Below, piece by piece: positions 35,560 through 46,996 of a DNA stretch of 64,000 nt. This DNA comes from Pisolithus tinctorius. Lineage: Eukaryota > Basidiomycota > Agaricomycetes > Boletales > Pisolithaceae. Below the pieces are notes generated by a model that searched no databases, was not told the DNA's origin, and saw nothing but the letters and a program-made list of their open reading frames with translations. The stretch covers positions 124,001-188,000 of the forward strand of contig JANFAH010000016.1 in assembly GCA_024663395.1 (NCBI GenBank), read 5' to 3'. Position 1 is the first letter of the stretch. Every line of letters begins with the position of its first letter. Position numbers and translations under genes: made by a program.

Positions 35560-37030
35560 AAGTTGGGAAAGGTCTGGTACTAACCTGGTCTGGGCTCACT
35601 GGCATGAGCCCAGCATGTGTCAGCAATTGCCAGTGGGTCAGAAGGCATTCCACTGTAATTCTATTGGTTTGGTATGAATGCCATGCTAATTCCAGTAAGC
35701 TGGGACAAATGCCGGGATAATGCCAATAAGCCAGGAAACATACCGGTCTTATGCTAGTGGGCCGGCACAGATGCCAAGGTGGTGATGGTCAGTTGGCATG
35801 GATGCCGAGCTAATTCCAGTTGGCCGGTATGGATGACAGCAACCACACTATTTCCAGCGGGTCGGAAGGCATACCAATGTACATCCATTGGGCCGGTATG
35901 AGTTACGGCAATTTCTAGTATGCCGGGTCACATACCGGCCTTATGCAAGTGGGCCATGACAGGTGCCTGGATTATGGTGGGTAGTTGGAATATACGTCTA
36001 GCCAGCTTTCATGCCGGGAATAGTAAGCCGGGACCCATACCGGTATAGTGCAAATATGGCGGAATAGAGGATAAGCTGGTGTTGGTGTGTGGGCATGGAT
36101 GCTCATCTAATTCCAGGTGGGCCGGATGGATCACAGCCTCCAGGATATTTGCAGTGGTTCGGAAAGCACACTAGTGGGGTGCTATTCGGCCGGTATGGCT
36201 TCCTGACATTTCCAGTTAGCTGGGCCAGATCCCATGTTATTGCCAGTGAGCCGGGATATCTACCTGGCTGAATCTAGGGGACCGGCAGGGGGCCAAGGCC
36301 GGTGCCAGTTGGTTGGCATCAATTCCTAACTAACTCCAGTTGGCCGGAATGGATCACAACCTCCAGGCTATTTACAGTGGTTCAGAAGGCATTCCAGTGG
36401 GACGGTATTGGGCCGGTATATGTTCCAGCCAAATCCAGTCAGCCGGGTCAAATTCCCAGTTGTTGAACATGACCCGGGACACATACCGGCCACATTATAG
36501 TGGGCCGGCACAGGTTCAGGGCTGTTGGCAGTTGTTTGGCATCAATTCTGAACCAACTCCAGTTGGCCGGGATGGATGAGACCCTCCAGGAGATTTACAG
36601 TGGTTCAGAAGGCACTCCAGTGGGATTCTATTGTGCCGGTATATGTTCCTGGCCAAATCCAGTCAGCCGGATCAAATTTCCAGTTGTTTATCATGACCCG
36701 GGATACCTACCGGCCACAATGTAGTGGGCCGGCACAGGTCTAGGGCTGGTGGCAGTTGTTTGGCATCAGTTCTGAACCAATTCCAGTTGGCCGGGATGGA
36801 TGACACCCTCCAGGCTATTTACAGTGGTTCAGAAGGCACTCCAGTGGGATTCTATTGGGCCGGTATATGTTCCGGCACAGTCTAGTCAGCCGGGCCAAAT
36901 TCCCAATTGGTGACCGTAACCCGGGACACATACCGGCCTTATGCTAAGGGACCGGGACAGATGCCCAGCCTATGGTGGTTGATTGGCATGGATGCCCAGT
37001 TAAGGCCACTTGATGTTACCGGTTTAGATG
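35560..37030. repeat. KDZ left subterminal repeat array, CCGG-rich
   Basis: Degenerate tandem array. Three clear units with a period of ~224 bp start at about 36315, 36538 and 36762 (each has GGCATCA.TTC.., CCAGTTGGCCGG, CAGTGGTTCAGAAGGC, GGGCCGGTATATG, CCCGGGA.AC.TACCGGCC). More diverged units extend left to ~35560. I count roughly thirty CCGG tetranucleotides between 35400 and 37030, against about six expected by chance. No coding capacity; frames reading through it are repeat translations. Confidence 0.88.
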
Positions 37031-37638
37031 ATGGGCTAGTCTTTTGGCATCCCCTGGTGAATGCATGAGCCATACAAGTAGTGTCACATATATTTTGGCT
37101 GGGCTGGGAAGCTATTGTCTATGGGGCTGATATATCAGTGGCCCGTGTAATAAGGCTTGGCTGGACCTGCAGTGTTCTGTTTGGAACGGTGGGAGCATAT
37201 ATCAGTGTGCCGTGTGCATCGGCCTCAGCCCAAATTGGAGTGCCCATGTACTATGGAGGGCTTATAGTCCATTGTACCGTGACCTTGGAGTGGGCCCAGA
37301 TATTGTGATCCCGTAGGACAGGCTGGACGAATACTCCAGTGTTTCATGGTGTACGGGAGGCCCACGATACGGTGTCCCGTCTGTCTCGAGTCAGCCCGTG
37401 TATTATGATCACCAATCCATGTGTTCTGGCACATATGCCACGGTCTCGTGCACAACAAGCAAGCCAATCTCCCAGTGTTCCGTCTGACTGGATTCGGCTC
37501 GAGTTGAAGTGTTCCACCAATTACGGGCCAGCCCTAGTCGGACTTTGGGAGAGGTATATGGCAAATAACTTGGCTTGGGATGGCATATAATATCCATAGA
37601 ACCACCTTTACATGGACCCCCTATTGGATAAGTGTAGG
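37031..37638. other. KDZ internal spacer downstream of the TET/JBP gene
   Basis: Spacer between the subterminal array and the TET/JBP stop codon. Short frames only; probably the 3' flank of the minus-strand TET/JBP gene. Confidence 0.4.
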
Positions 37639-39007
37639 TTATATGGAAGGTCCCACCGGACCTGCAGGCATCAACCAAGTCCGGACATTCTGAACTCTCA
37701 TCCAATCCCCACGGGGTATCCCTATCCAGTTGTGTATGTTGTCCCTCATGTAGTAGGCAAAGCAACATCGGTTCCCACCCACAGAACTAACCCCATGTCG
37801 AAGAAGCCGGCCGGAAAATGCAACTACAGTGCCGGGGTTGTAAAGGAACTGAAGGCCAAGCGTGGGGATATCCAATACACAATCTTCATAATCGCCAACC
37901 GTGACCAGCATGTCATACCAATCGGACCGTGAGTGTGGGTCCCGGTGAAAGGGTGTGGTCCGGTTAGAGATTACGGAGACATTAGTAAAAACCGACGGCC
38001 AGTGCTGCAAGGCATCCTGCATATCTTGGTTATGCTGACTCGACCATGTGTCCAACGACTGCATGGCTTGCCTTCCAGCCTCATACAGGCCTGGGTGCAT
38101 AATCGAAAGCGCACCGGAGAGGATGGCAGCCGGGAGGTAAGACCGCTGGGACCATTCACGACCGGCATCCATCCGTAGGTCAGCGGAAACTGACGGGGCA
38201 AAGTTCAGGGTCTGGATGCCACTTGAGAGACATACCCCTGAGGTAATATAGCCATACCATATGCCCCTGTTGGTGCCTGGCCGGGGAAAACTCCAGGCAC
38301 CCCGGTGACTGTGAAGTGTGATTGAAATATTCAGCATTTTTCCGCCAGGAGCCACTTGTCATACTCTTGGACATTGCGTGGTGAAGGGGGTCCAGAGTGG
38401 CAAGCATGTGTGTCTGCAGGGATGCCTGAATAATATAGAGTGTAAAGGAAATGTTCGAACTGACTTGCAAATCATTGGTGATGGCGCCGGGAAGGTACCA
38501 CAATGCAATGGTATCGCCGGTACCGAGGATTACCGTAGGTTCATCCACAAAGCCGGTCAGACTTGATGGATGCGCTGCCAGGTGGCCTGCCTCCCGGGTT
38601 TCATCAACCCCCAATTCCATAGCTGAAAGACGCTCAGAAAGCCGGATCAGATCGATGCCACTTTGCTCTGCAATACAATTTAGATTTGATTTTACATTCA
38701 GCCGGGACATCAGCTTACTTCTATTATTGTATGCCGCATGCATGCTGGCCACTATCTGATTCATAGCGACAATGCCGTGTGTTGGAATCTGGAGTGGAGG
38801 ATCTGGTTTGGGGGCATTCGGTCCCGGGAAGGTTTGACTGGAGAATTCCCGGCGCATATAGTGTGTAATATCCCGGGTGGCGCTGTGATTTATTGCCATT
38901 AAGATCGGAAGACGATATAGCGAGCACGGTGTTGATGACGGGTAATCTGGTAGCTGTAGTGTGTAGTATTGAACCGTGGCTATGTATGCCGGTGTTTTCC
39001 GGACCAT
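37639..39007 (-). CDS. TET/JBP-family 2-oxoglutarate/Fe(II) dioxygenase (putative DNA 5-methylcytosine oxidase)
   Basis: Two exons (38236-39007 and 37639-38189) joined across a 46-bp GT-AG intron restore one frame at YYLRG-V-SADLRM; 440 residues from the first in-frame ATG. The C-terminal half has the double-stranded beta-helix signature: TPFHRDPHSRSDWYDML (HxD Fe ligands), LQFLYNPGTVVAFSGRLLRHGV (distal Fe-ligand His) and GNRCCFAYYMRDNIH (Arg for 2-oxoglutarate). Upstream, EPTVILGTGDTIALWYLPGA and GCLEFSPARHQQGH resemble the conserved lead-in of fungal TET/JBP proteins. The family oxidises 5-methylcytosine (or thymine in JBP). The frame stays open upstream to about 39150 (RRYYATIVAPVFEG), but no ATG is found there, so a 5' exon is probably missing from this model. 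The catalytic residues are all present. Confidence 0.82.
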
Positions 39008-39150
39008 AGTGAAGCTGCCATGGTTACACGGCGTTGGTAAATTACCATTCAAGCCTTCAAAAACAGGTGCCACTATGGTGGCATAGTACCTCCGGCTTCC
39101 ACATATTATTCCAGCATGGTATGGGTACCAAGATAGAGGCGATAGATGGT

Positions 39151-39560
39151 GAGTTCTGCTATGGCTCCGGTGCTAGCTACACTTCCGACCACACCGGTTC
39201 CATTTCATGGTGTTCATGTTCCTTTATACACCATGCCAAAGCATTAGATGATGGACCGGGGCCTTTCAACCTAATTTTGTATTCCACAGCCATTGAGAAA
39301 ACATGATGCAGCCTTTTCTAGCACAGGTCCGGCAGTCCCGGTAATGCACGGATACAATGTTCTACTACGGGTCTGGCACTAGCTACACTTCCTACCACGC
39401 CGGTCATATTTCAGCATGTGGACCTTTCATTATACACTGTCCACAAGCATTGGACGATAGCCTGGGGCCTTTCCAACTAATTGCCTATTCCACAGCCATT
39501 GAGAAAATGCAACACGGCCTTTCCCAGTACAGGTCCGGCAGTGCCGGTAATGCATAGATA
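39151..39560. repeat. Direct tandem duplication upstream of the TET/JBP gene
   Basis: Two ~205-bp copies (about 39151-39355 and 39356-39560), about 80% identical, sharing GCTAGCTACACTTCC, CACAGCCATTGAGAAAA and CAGGTCCGGCAGT.CCGGTAATGCA. They lie in the 5' region of the minus-strand TET/JBP gene and could hold its promoter or a first exon; no start codon could be assigned. Confidence 0.8.
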
Positions 39561-39764
39561 CACTACGGTCGCATCATCAGCATTGTTCAGATTGATATCC
39601 AGCCACTTGGCTCATGATAACCGCTGCGCCGGGATAGGCCACTTGCTATTCTGGCCTCCCGGGATGTGATTATTGATGATCTCTTATCTTGCAGTTATCA
39701 CATGTGTCAGCCACATTGCTATGTAATAACATTTTCACCCGATCCAACTCTACTCCGAATCACC

Positions 39765-40569
39765 ATGGATGTCAGGACCGCTAATCTATCCTACCTCTCC
39801 ATGATAATCCAATACATCGGTGTCCGATTTAGACGGTTCACATATGCTTTGCAGCAGGCCAACAACCCAAGCGATCGACTGCCAGATGACTGGTATCAGC
39901 AGGTTCAGGTGGAAACAGTGAGTTTGTCGAAATGGATGCTGGTTTGCTGTGTCACAGACTTTTCCACAGCATATATTGAAGCAGGCCCTGGCTACCTGCA
40001 ACACATATGGGACAATCATGAAGGTCCCACATGTTGCCAATGAACTGCTTTGGTGGACGGCCGTACAAAATATGGGAGAGACCGCCCTGCTGGCACACAT
40101 CATGGAGTTGAATGTGCTGCAGGTCAAAAGAGGAGAGGTGAGACGTATGATCCACACCGGTCCTATGCCACATACCTGGTGGACAAGGGACCCTACCCAT
40201 CTGGATGGGTATGATCGTCGGTCATTGGAGGAAGTTTTGCAGGAGGCCAAGGAATTCTTTGTTGGGGTTGAGGTGCGCGGTGGTCATTTTTCGATCATTC
40301 CATTGAATCCATCTGTGCCATAGGAAGGAAAAGAGAGTCTCCCACTGCTGTGTGACATGGACCGGATGCCATCAGACAGCATCGGCCGGATGATTGAAAG
40401 CTGTGACGAGATGATCCATCAGGAGGAGGAGGAGATTCGCCGGCTCCATGGTGTGATGGAATTCTGCAGTGAACGGCTCACCCTTTTTGACAGCCTTGGA
40501 CAAGTACAGGACCAGCTTGAGGACTTCCGAGTCAATTCAGTTACCCGGCCAGGAGCCAGCAATAAGTAG
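39765..40569 (+). CDS. KDZ-borne ORFan, 237 residues
   Basis: Three exons (39765-39917, 39958-40272, 40324-40569) splice exactly in phase to 237 residues, ending at TAG after RPGASNK. I do not recognise the family. The N-terminal half is helical and hydrophobic in patches (YLSMIIQYIGVRFRRFTYAL, ALATCNTYGTIMKVPHVANELLWW). The middle has a Trp-rich HTWWTRDPTHLDGYD. The C-terminus is a predicted coiled coil (CDEMIHQEEEEIRRLHGVMEF). Introns are very short (40 and 51 bp). It sits on the plus strand between two minus-strand genes, TET/JBP and the transposase, and its stop lies only 97 bp from the transposase stop (convergent). Intact splicing suggests it is expressed; function unknown. Confidence 0.72.
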
Positions 40570-40665
40570 GGTGCTGTCCTCATTACACATCTCATTAGAA
40601 TCTTGATATGTAATTTCCCTGGTTTCATACTATCTAGAGATATATGCACATTACTCTGCCAATTC

Positions 40666-43600
40666 CTATCTTGAAGTACATCCTAGTGTTCCTGCTAAAT
40701 CCCGATACATCTGGGACTGCCTAGCCGAATAACATGCGAAACCGGTATTGCCCACTGCCAATGCCTCCATATGCCGGCCTCTCCAGAATTTCTCCTTGTG
40801 TAAGAAGAATTTCTGTGTCCACCCAGTCTCCAGTGTGAGTAACTCTAGCTCTTCTTCCCAGCGATCCCGTAGCGCTTTTGTACGCAGCCAGTTGACTCGA
40901 TAAACTGTGATAATTCAGTCAGTATTTCACACAAGCCCAATTGATCTGCCTACATTCCGACATCCTGTCATTCATGGCAGAATCCCGGGGAAGGTCCACG
41001 GTCCAAAACCAGGCCAGAGTGTCGTCGCGATGACCTCTTGCATTTGGGTCTGCAATTGTGGCACTCACAGTCAGGTCTGCCCTATTCAATTCTTGGTATT
41101 TGCCAAGAATGTCCTCCCCAGCCCCCAGTGCAATAAGTTGCTTTCGGCACTGGCGATAGATGGCGGCATGCCGCTGAACCATTGCCTCTGCATTGGATAT
41201 CCGGCCCCATGCCCGGGTTGTCATTTTGTAGTTCCCTCCTTTCCGGACATCTGTACGAAATATCACGGCCTTGTCCACGAGGGCCAGACGCAATTCATGC
41301 AATGCATCATTTGCCTGGCCCTGTCTCAGATGTATTTCCTGTTCCACAAGACTGCCGAGGCCCATGTCATGGAAATACTGTGCTCCGATATATGATGGCA
41401 GTGGAACATCGCTGACCTCCTGGTGACCAGGACGATCAGGGAGGAACGGATCATCAGTTTCGTCATTACTGTCCCCGTCGAGTGGGGCTATACTTCTGGG
41501 CCTTTGCCTGGGGTCAACTTGCCAGTCATTTCCGATGAACTGGGCTGCTCCATGTACTAGTGCATCAATCTGTGATTGCAACCGGTCTTGCCGGCGCGAA
41601 ATCGACAACCGGTCTGCCTCTGTTGCCCTGGCGTCCATATGTCGTGTATCCATAGCAAGCACTATTTGAGCCTGCTCAGCCTTTAATGCCCGTGCAATCC
41701 AAGTAGCTGAACCGCGTGAGCTGCTGAATGAATGGTCCTTATGGATTAGGTCAATCTCAATGGCTTTCATGGTGGGTGCTACCATGATGTACGTAAGTTA
41801 TGGGACAGATGATACAGTTGGCCCCCTTACCCTTCTCCAGCCGGACTTCATATATGTCCATGGCCTGCGGAGTATTCCGCCGGCATGACTGCGCCACAAG
41901 TTCTTGTTCCACCCATAACCGACGCAAGCCATCCGGTACCTTGCTATCCAACTCGTTGAATTTATCTTGGATTGTTGCTAATGACTGCTTGGCAACCTTG
42001 AACTTCCGTTTCAATGCCGATGCTATGTGCAAGTAATTAAGCGGTGGTCAACCAGGTACTGTGATGACATACGCATCCGTATCATTTTGAGGAAGTTACT
42101 ATCATTCATTTGGAAGTCCAGCAACTCCTGACGATGTGCTGTCGCCATTCCCCGGGCTGATGGTGAGACTATGTTGAGAGAAGACCAGAGGGTCTCCATG
42201 ATTTCACCGTCCACCCGGCCGGCACCCGGAATAAAGTTTGGAGCATATCTGGCGAAGCACTCTGTCTGATGGCCATGGACATGCCATAGTCCAATGCTGG
42301 GCTGAATCTGTAATCCGGAAGGCAGAGAGAGATATCTATTTTCCTCAAGCCGGCGGGCCAAGTTCTTGCTATACTGACAATTGATGTCATAAAAGGTTAT
42401 GACCGGTTGCCGGGGGTCCAATCCATGGTGCATGGCATGGACCAGAGCATAATCCATATTGACCTGCCTGCTATATTGTTAGTCATGACCAGGGACTATG
42501 AATTGGTGCGTACTGCTCTCCCTTCTGAAAGTCGACCATTGCATGAGGTACAAAACAGCCATGCCTCGCACAGGCACATCCACCAATCCCGGTCGATTCC
42601 AACTTATTCCTTTGTGCATTTGCTTGATTAACAGCCCGGTGGTTATTGCAGTCAGATTTCTGCACGACGCAATCAGTCCGGTGCGTTTGGAGATATCATG
42701 GCGCACCAACTTCTATTCTATTTACGGTCCCAGTCAAATATTCCTTGTATGGAGCTGATGTGACCATGAAGCCATTTCCATCCATGAGCCAGACCTCTTC
42801 GGCAGCATTCTTGGGCAGCATATGCTCGGCCTTGAAGTTGCCGTCCATCACAAAGGTCCTAGCAAACCGCCAGCTACACAAGTCAGGCTAACAATGCCTT
42901 TGAAACAATGAATAGAATACGGACTCAGAGAGAGCGATATCCTGATCCGGTACATTGATCCCTGGCTGGGGACAGGCAGGGCAGAAGAGGACAAGTTCAC
43001 CGGCCTGGGGATCAGGCGACTGTTGATGGAATCCCTGCCATTTCAACAGCTTTAGGAGCCTCCACATTCTCGACACCCTGAGCAATTCCCTATACCTATT
43101 CTTCGACCGGCATGAGCGATGTGGCATATGGTAGGCCAGGGGTGATCGCACTCACCGGCACTAGGTGAGGAAACGCGCTTGAGGTGACTCTCTGAAGTTT
43201 GCTGTAATAGTTCATGGCGGAGGTTCCACATTCAACATTGTCCCTGATGAAGTCGTCCAGCACCTGGAAAGTGAAAGCCGTCCTTGGTGCCTTAGTCGTA
43301 GCCGGGAATAGGCCGGCCATGGTAAGCTGAAGATGTGAATCCTCAGACCCAGGGCAGTTGCAATACTGCACATTGCAAAAGTGCACGCCGCCAGTGTCCA
43401 CAACTGTCAGATAGTTTCTATCATCCGGTGGGTTGAGATGTGCCGGTCGTTGACTCTCCTCGATGTCCTCCCACTCATCATCTACATGGCTGGCAGCATC
43501 CTCCCAAGAACCTTCTCCTGCCGGGCATGGTGCTCCGGCATGGCCCAAGTGTAGCACCAAACCAACCTACGATATCAGTCATCACAGATGATGGGTTGAA

Positions 43601-44194
43601 ACTGGAACTCACCAGCCGTAGAGTGAAGTCTTCAAAGAATCTTCCATTCCATTTTTGTACCCGATGGAACGGTCTGAGCTTGTGTTGCTCGATGCAACAT
43701 GTTTTACAAGACAATGGGCGATGCACACAGTCCATGCATCTATATGGTGCCCCTTCTGCTTTACACACAAAACAAGCCATGACATCGGGTGGGGCCTCCA
43801 TGTCCAGGAGCACAGACAGGTATCTACTCTTATAGGGCAGCCACTCTTCCAGATAACTGTTCTGTAATACGGTAAGGCACACATTGCCAGCACCGGGATG
43901 TTTGATAATGCACACCTGGCTTTTTGGAATTCTTGATGTCCTCGGTGGTGATGCATCATCCATGTAGCAATATAGGTCAGCATCATTACCCTGGACTAAA
44001 TTGGGTTCCTGGATGCTCGAAGATCCTGCCCTAGTAGGTGATTCGTTGCTTTGGCCGGTTGCATATCTTGCCTTCTTTCTCGGAGTAAACTTGACCATCT
44101 TTTCTTTGGATCCCCTGGTTGTTTTCACTTTTTTCCAAGTGACATGGGTTACTGGGGTGGCTGCTGCAGCTCGGGCGATTCGTGACTTGCCCAT
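40666..44194 (-). CDS. KDZ transposase with N-terminal CxC2-type cysteine cluster
   Basis: Multi-exon DDE-type transposase. After a basic N-terminus (MGKSRIARAAAATPVTHVTW) comes a cysteine cluster (ACFVCKAEGAPYRCMDCVH, SCKTCCIEQHKLRPFHRVQ, WNGRFFEDFTL, then LGHAGAPCP), the CxC2 module linked to KDZ transposases, probably DNA-binding. The catalytic core shows FVMDGNFKAEHM (first Asp), GGCACARHGCFVPHAMVDFQ plus KGEQ (the KDZ hallmark), FYDINCQYSKN (second Asp), GLWHVHGHQ and GRVDGEIMETLW (catalytic Glu). A long helical C-terminus ends FWRGRHMEAL...LGCTSR at 40666. At the four junctions I checked (43140, 42920, 42730, 42500 regions) the exons join in phase with GT-AG sites. No premature stop seen, so the enzyme may be functional. 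The ATG at 44194 is the first in frame. Confidence 0.9.
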
Positions 44195-44578
44195 GTCTAG
44201 TATCAAGTCCTTGCAGGATGTCTGCAGGCCTCAGCCATACATGCCTCATTGTGATGCCTGGCACGACTATGATTTGAGTTGGATCTCGGAATCAATGTCA
44301 GAAGATCCAATCGGGATCAAACTATACTTTATCTATATATAGTAGCAGACTGGATGATAGACGAATCGGCTTACCATGTTTGGCTACTGGTACCGATCGA
44401 CTGGAACAAGACTATACTAACAATGGGTATGTATCATGACCGGAACATTACTCGGCCCCTGGAACTTTATTCAAGAATGGGTGACGGTAACTATGAGGAA
44501 CGGACTCCAAATTTTCTTTCAACAAAGGGTAACATTACCTGCAACTAACCAACCCCAACACCTTCTCCAACATTCAGA

Positions 44579-46797
44579 ATGGCCAGCAGTGATCACAGTA
44601 CTAATGGTGTTAATACCTCAGATGAGGAGGACTTTTCCTCCGATGAGGAATCTAGCTCGGATAGCACGGAGACAGCAAAATCTGCGCCGGGAAAGCTGAG
44701 ACCGGATGAACTTCAAATCCTCCAAGACGGTCTAAAGGATTGGAAGGAAGCTGACACAAACAAAAGGGCCTCACTGATGGAGGGCATGCGGAACAAAATC
44801 AAGCAGCTGGATGCCAACAAGAGCCTCAAACAAAATGAATGGAATAGAAAACGGACAGTAAGCTTAACAGTATTGATGTGCTTGCAGTCGTGTTAAGTAT
44901 ATTTTACAGGCCATCAAGAACTGGATGTATAACAACAGTCGGTCCCGGGCACGGAAGGCCTTGGTCAAGTATGGCTCCAAATGGACGGCCCTAAAGGTGA
45001 TCAAGCTGCAGCGTAAGAAGGATATCCAGCAAGTACTTGTGAAGGCCGGAATACAGCCTGGGACGTCGGCTATGATCAAACACTATCAACCGGCCGTTCA
45101 GAAGGTAGTCCAGTCATTGACCAAGGCTGAATTGGACCAGGCAGCACGTTTGGCGAAAGAGTGGAACGAGAGAAAGCCGCCACCCGAAGCCCAGGCAGAG
45201 TAAGCATCCAAGGTCTCCCATGGGCAATACTAACTTAAATGCAGGGCCGCAACAAGTAAGGGCCGAAAGTATGCAAAACAGTTTGCGTACGACATGTGGA
45301 AGCAGTGTGGGATGAGAGTGGTGATCATGTCGGCATGGAAGGATAAGGATGGCGAAGTGATGGTTGGAGTGTGAGTGCTTTCCTGACAGGCTTCACCATA
45401 TCTGACCGGTGTAGGAATGACTTCAATGACGAGCTGGGCGATGGAGAGCTCTATTCGGATTGGGAAGACCTTCATGGAAAGTGGTCAGCCTACGCAAAGA
45501 AGGCCTTCGGGGCCAATGGTACGGAGGATGGCAGCGGAGAGGATGAGGCCGGTCAAACCACAGTAAAAGCACGGAAAGGAAAAAAGCGGTCTCAATTCTC
45601 CCTGTCCACCAATGACGATGGCACTGCCCGTTCTTCCGAATCTCTTGGACTTACGGACACCGGAATTGAAGGACATCATGAGGGTATTCGTAACCGGCCA
45701 TTATCGTACGTGCCAATTTCCACGGGCGATGAGTTACTAACATCTAAACACAGGCTTGGCTTGTGGGAAGACGAATGCCAGTGTACCTTGGGCCGCAATA
45801 GCTGACAACCGGGCATCCTACGTGTCTTCCAAGTATCTTCCTCCCAATATACCATTCAAAGAGCCCACCAGGCTGACACATCATGAACTAATCGAAACCT
45901 TGGAGTTCTGGAAGGAGCGACAGCAGGAGCACCCAGAAGATGTCTTCCGGTTCCGAAGGTGGAGATCTCAGGATGGTTCTCTGGAGGAGCCGGTCTCCAA
46001 ACACCAACGCCGGTCAGACAAAGCCAAAGGGAAGAGACCCTGGACGGAAGGTGAGGTCATGATCAATTTGGATATACATAACTGATGGCGCATTAAGTAA
46101 ATTCCTGATGATGGCTCCGACTACGGACATCACTCAGAGGAGGAACCAGCTCCTCCCACAAAACCTTCCACCAAACGGCAACGGATAGATGGTATGTCGG
46201 AGCTGGTCAGATTTTTTACTGGTAACCCTAACATGACCTTGGAATTGTGTGCTGTAGATCATCCCACTGGAACATCCAATGCACAGGAGGACAACAGACG
46301 GCGGAACCAGTCCACATCAGACCGGCGCAATACGGCTACTGCATACCCCAATCCAGCTGGTAAGTGGTATCCGGCAACAATGAATATTGCTGATAGAATT
46401 GTATCAGACAATCATGCCAATGATGGTGTCGATTCAACTGCAAGGAAGCCCAAGCCCAAGCCAAGAATCAGATCCAATGGTCGGTTTCCATGCACACTTG
46501 GTTAATCCTCTCATTACAGCATTCTACAGCAGCCCAGAATGATAAGACGGTCATATCACCTAATGATGGTAGGTATACATCCATAACACAATTACACACG
46601 CTTATCTATGTCAGGAGTTGATCCGGTGGGTAGGAATTCGAATGCCAGGCCTAGAGGCCGTGCGATGGACAGGGACGATAGACTGTTGGATCAAGCAGAA
46701 GCAGGATGGTGTGGCTCGTCGCCCAGAGCGGAATCGTAGGCCCCCACGGCGGCCAGATGATAATTATCCTACTCCAACAATGAGGAGGCGAAGGTAG
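44579..46797 (+). CDS. KDZ-borne accessory protein, acidic N-terminus and basic tail
   Basis: About nine exons. The N-terminus is acidic and Ser-rich (TSDEEDFSSDEESSSDS), then helical (LQILQDGLKDWKEADTNKR), then NRKRT-AIKNWMYNNSRSR, a basic helix followed by SKWTALKVIKLQRKKDIQQV. The KxWxxN-type helix is of the kind seen in transposon-linked basidiomycete proteins and could bind DNA. The middle contains YAKQFAYDMWKQCGMRVVIM and a SSKYLPPNIPF segment; later exons carry a nuclear-localisation-like KRQRIDG and end in an Arg-rich tail (RRPERNRRPPRRPDDNY). The start is 385 bp from the transposase start and divergent, implying a shared promoter. No enzyme motif recognised; role probably in transposition or DNA binding (inference). 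Confidence 0.6.
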
Positions 46798-46996
46798 AAT
46801 TGAGGCCGGTACCTAATGGTTTCCCGTAGACTGGCGACAAACATATATAGTGCACAGTGCAAGAATTGCCGGTGAATTACTGGCCCCATAGCTACCATGT
46901 ACCGTAACCCACTGTCACAATCCAATCACGGCCAATTTGTGCACTTCTCCAATTCCATTCAACATAATGTTCATTGAAATGAGTTAAATATACAAA

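Noticed and set aside
35560..37030. CRISPR-like or satellite array
   Set aside because: Eukaryotic context, no constant-length unique spacers, and location just inside a transposon terminus; they are subterminal repeats.
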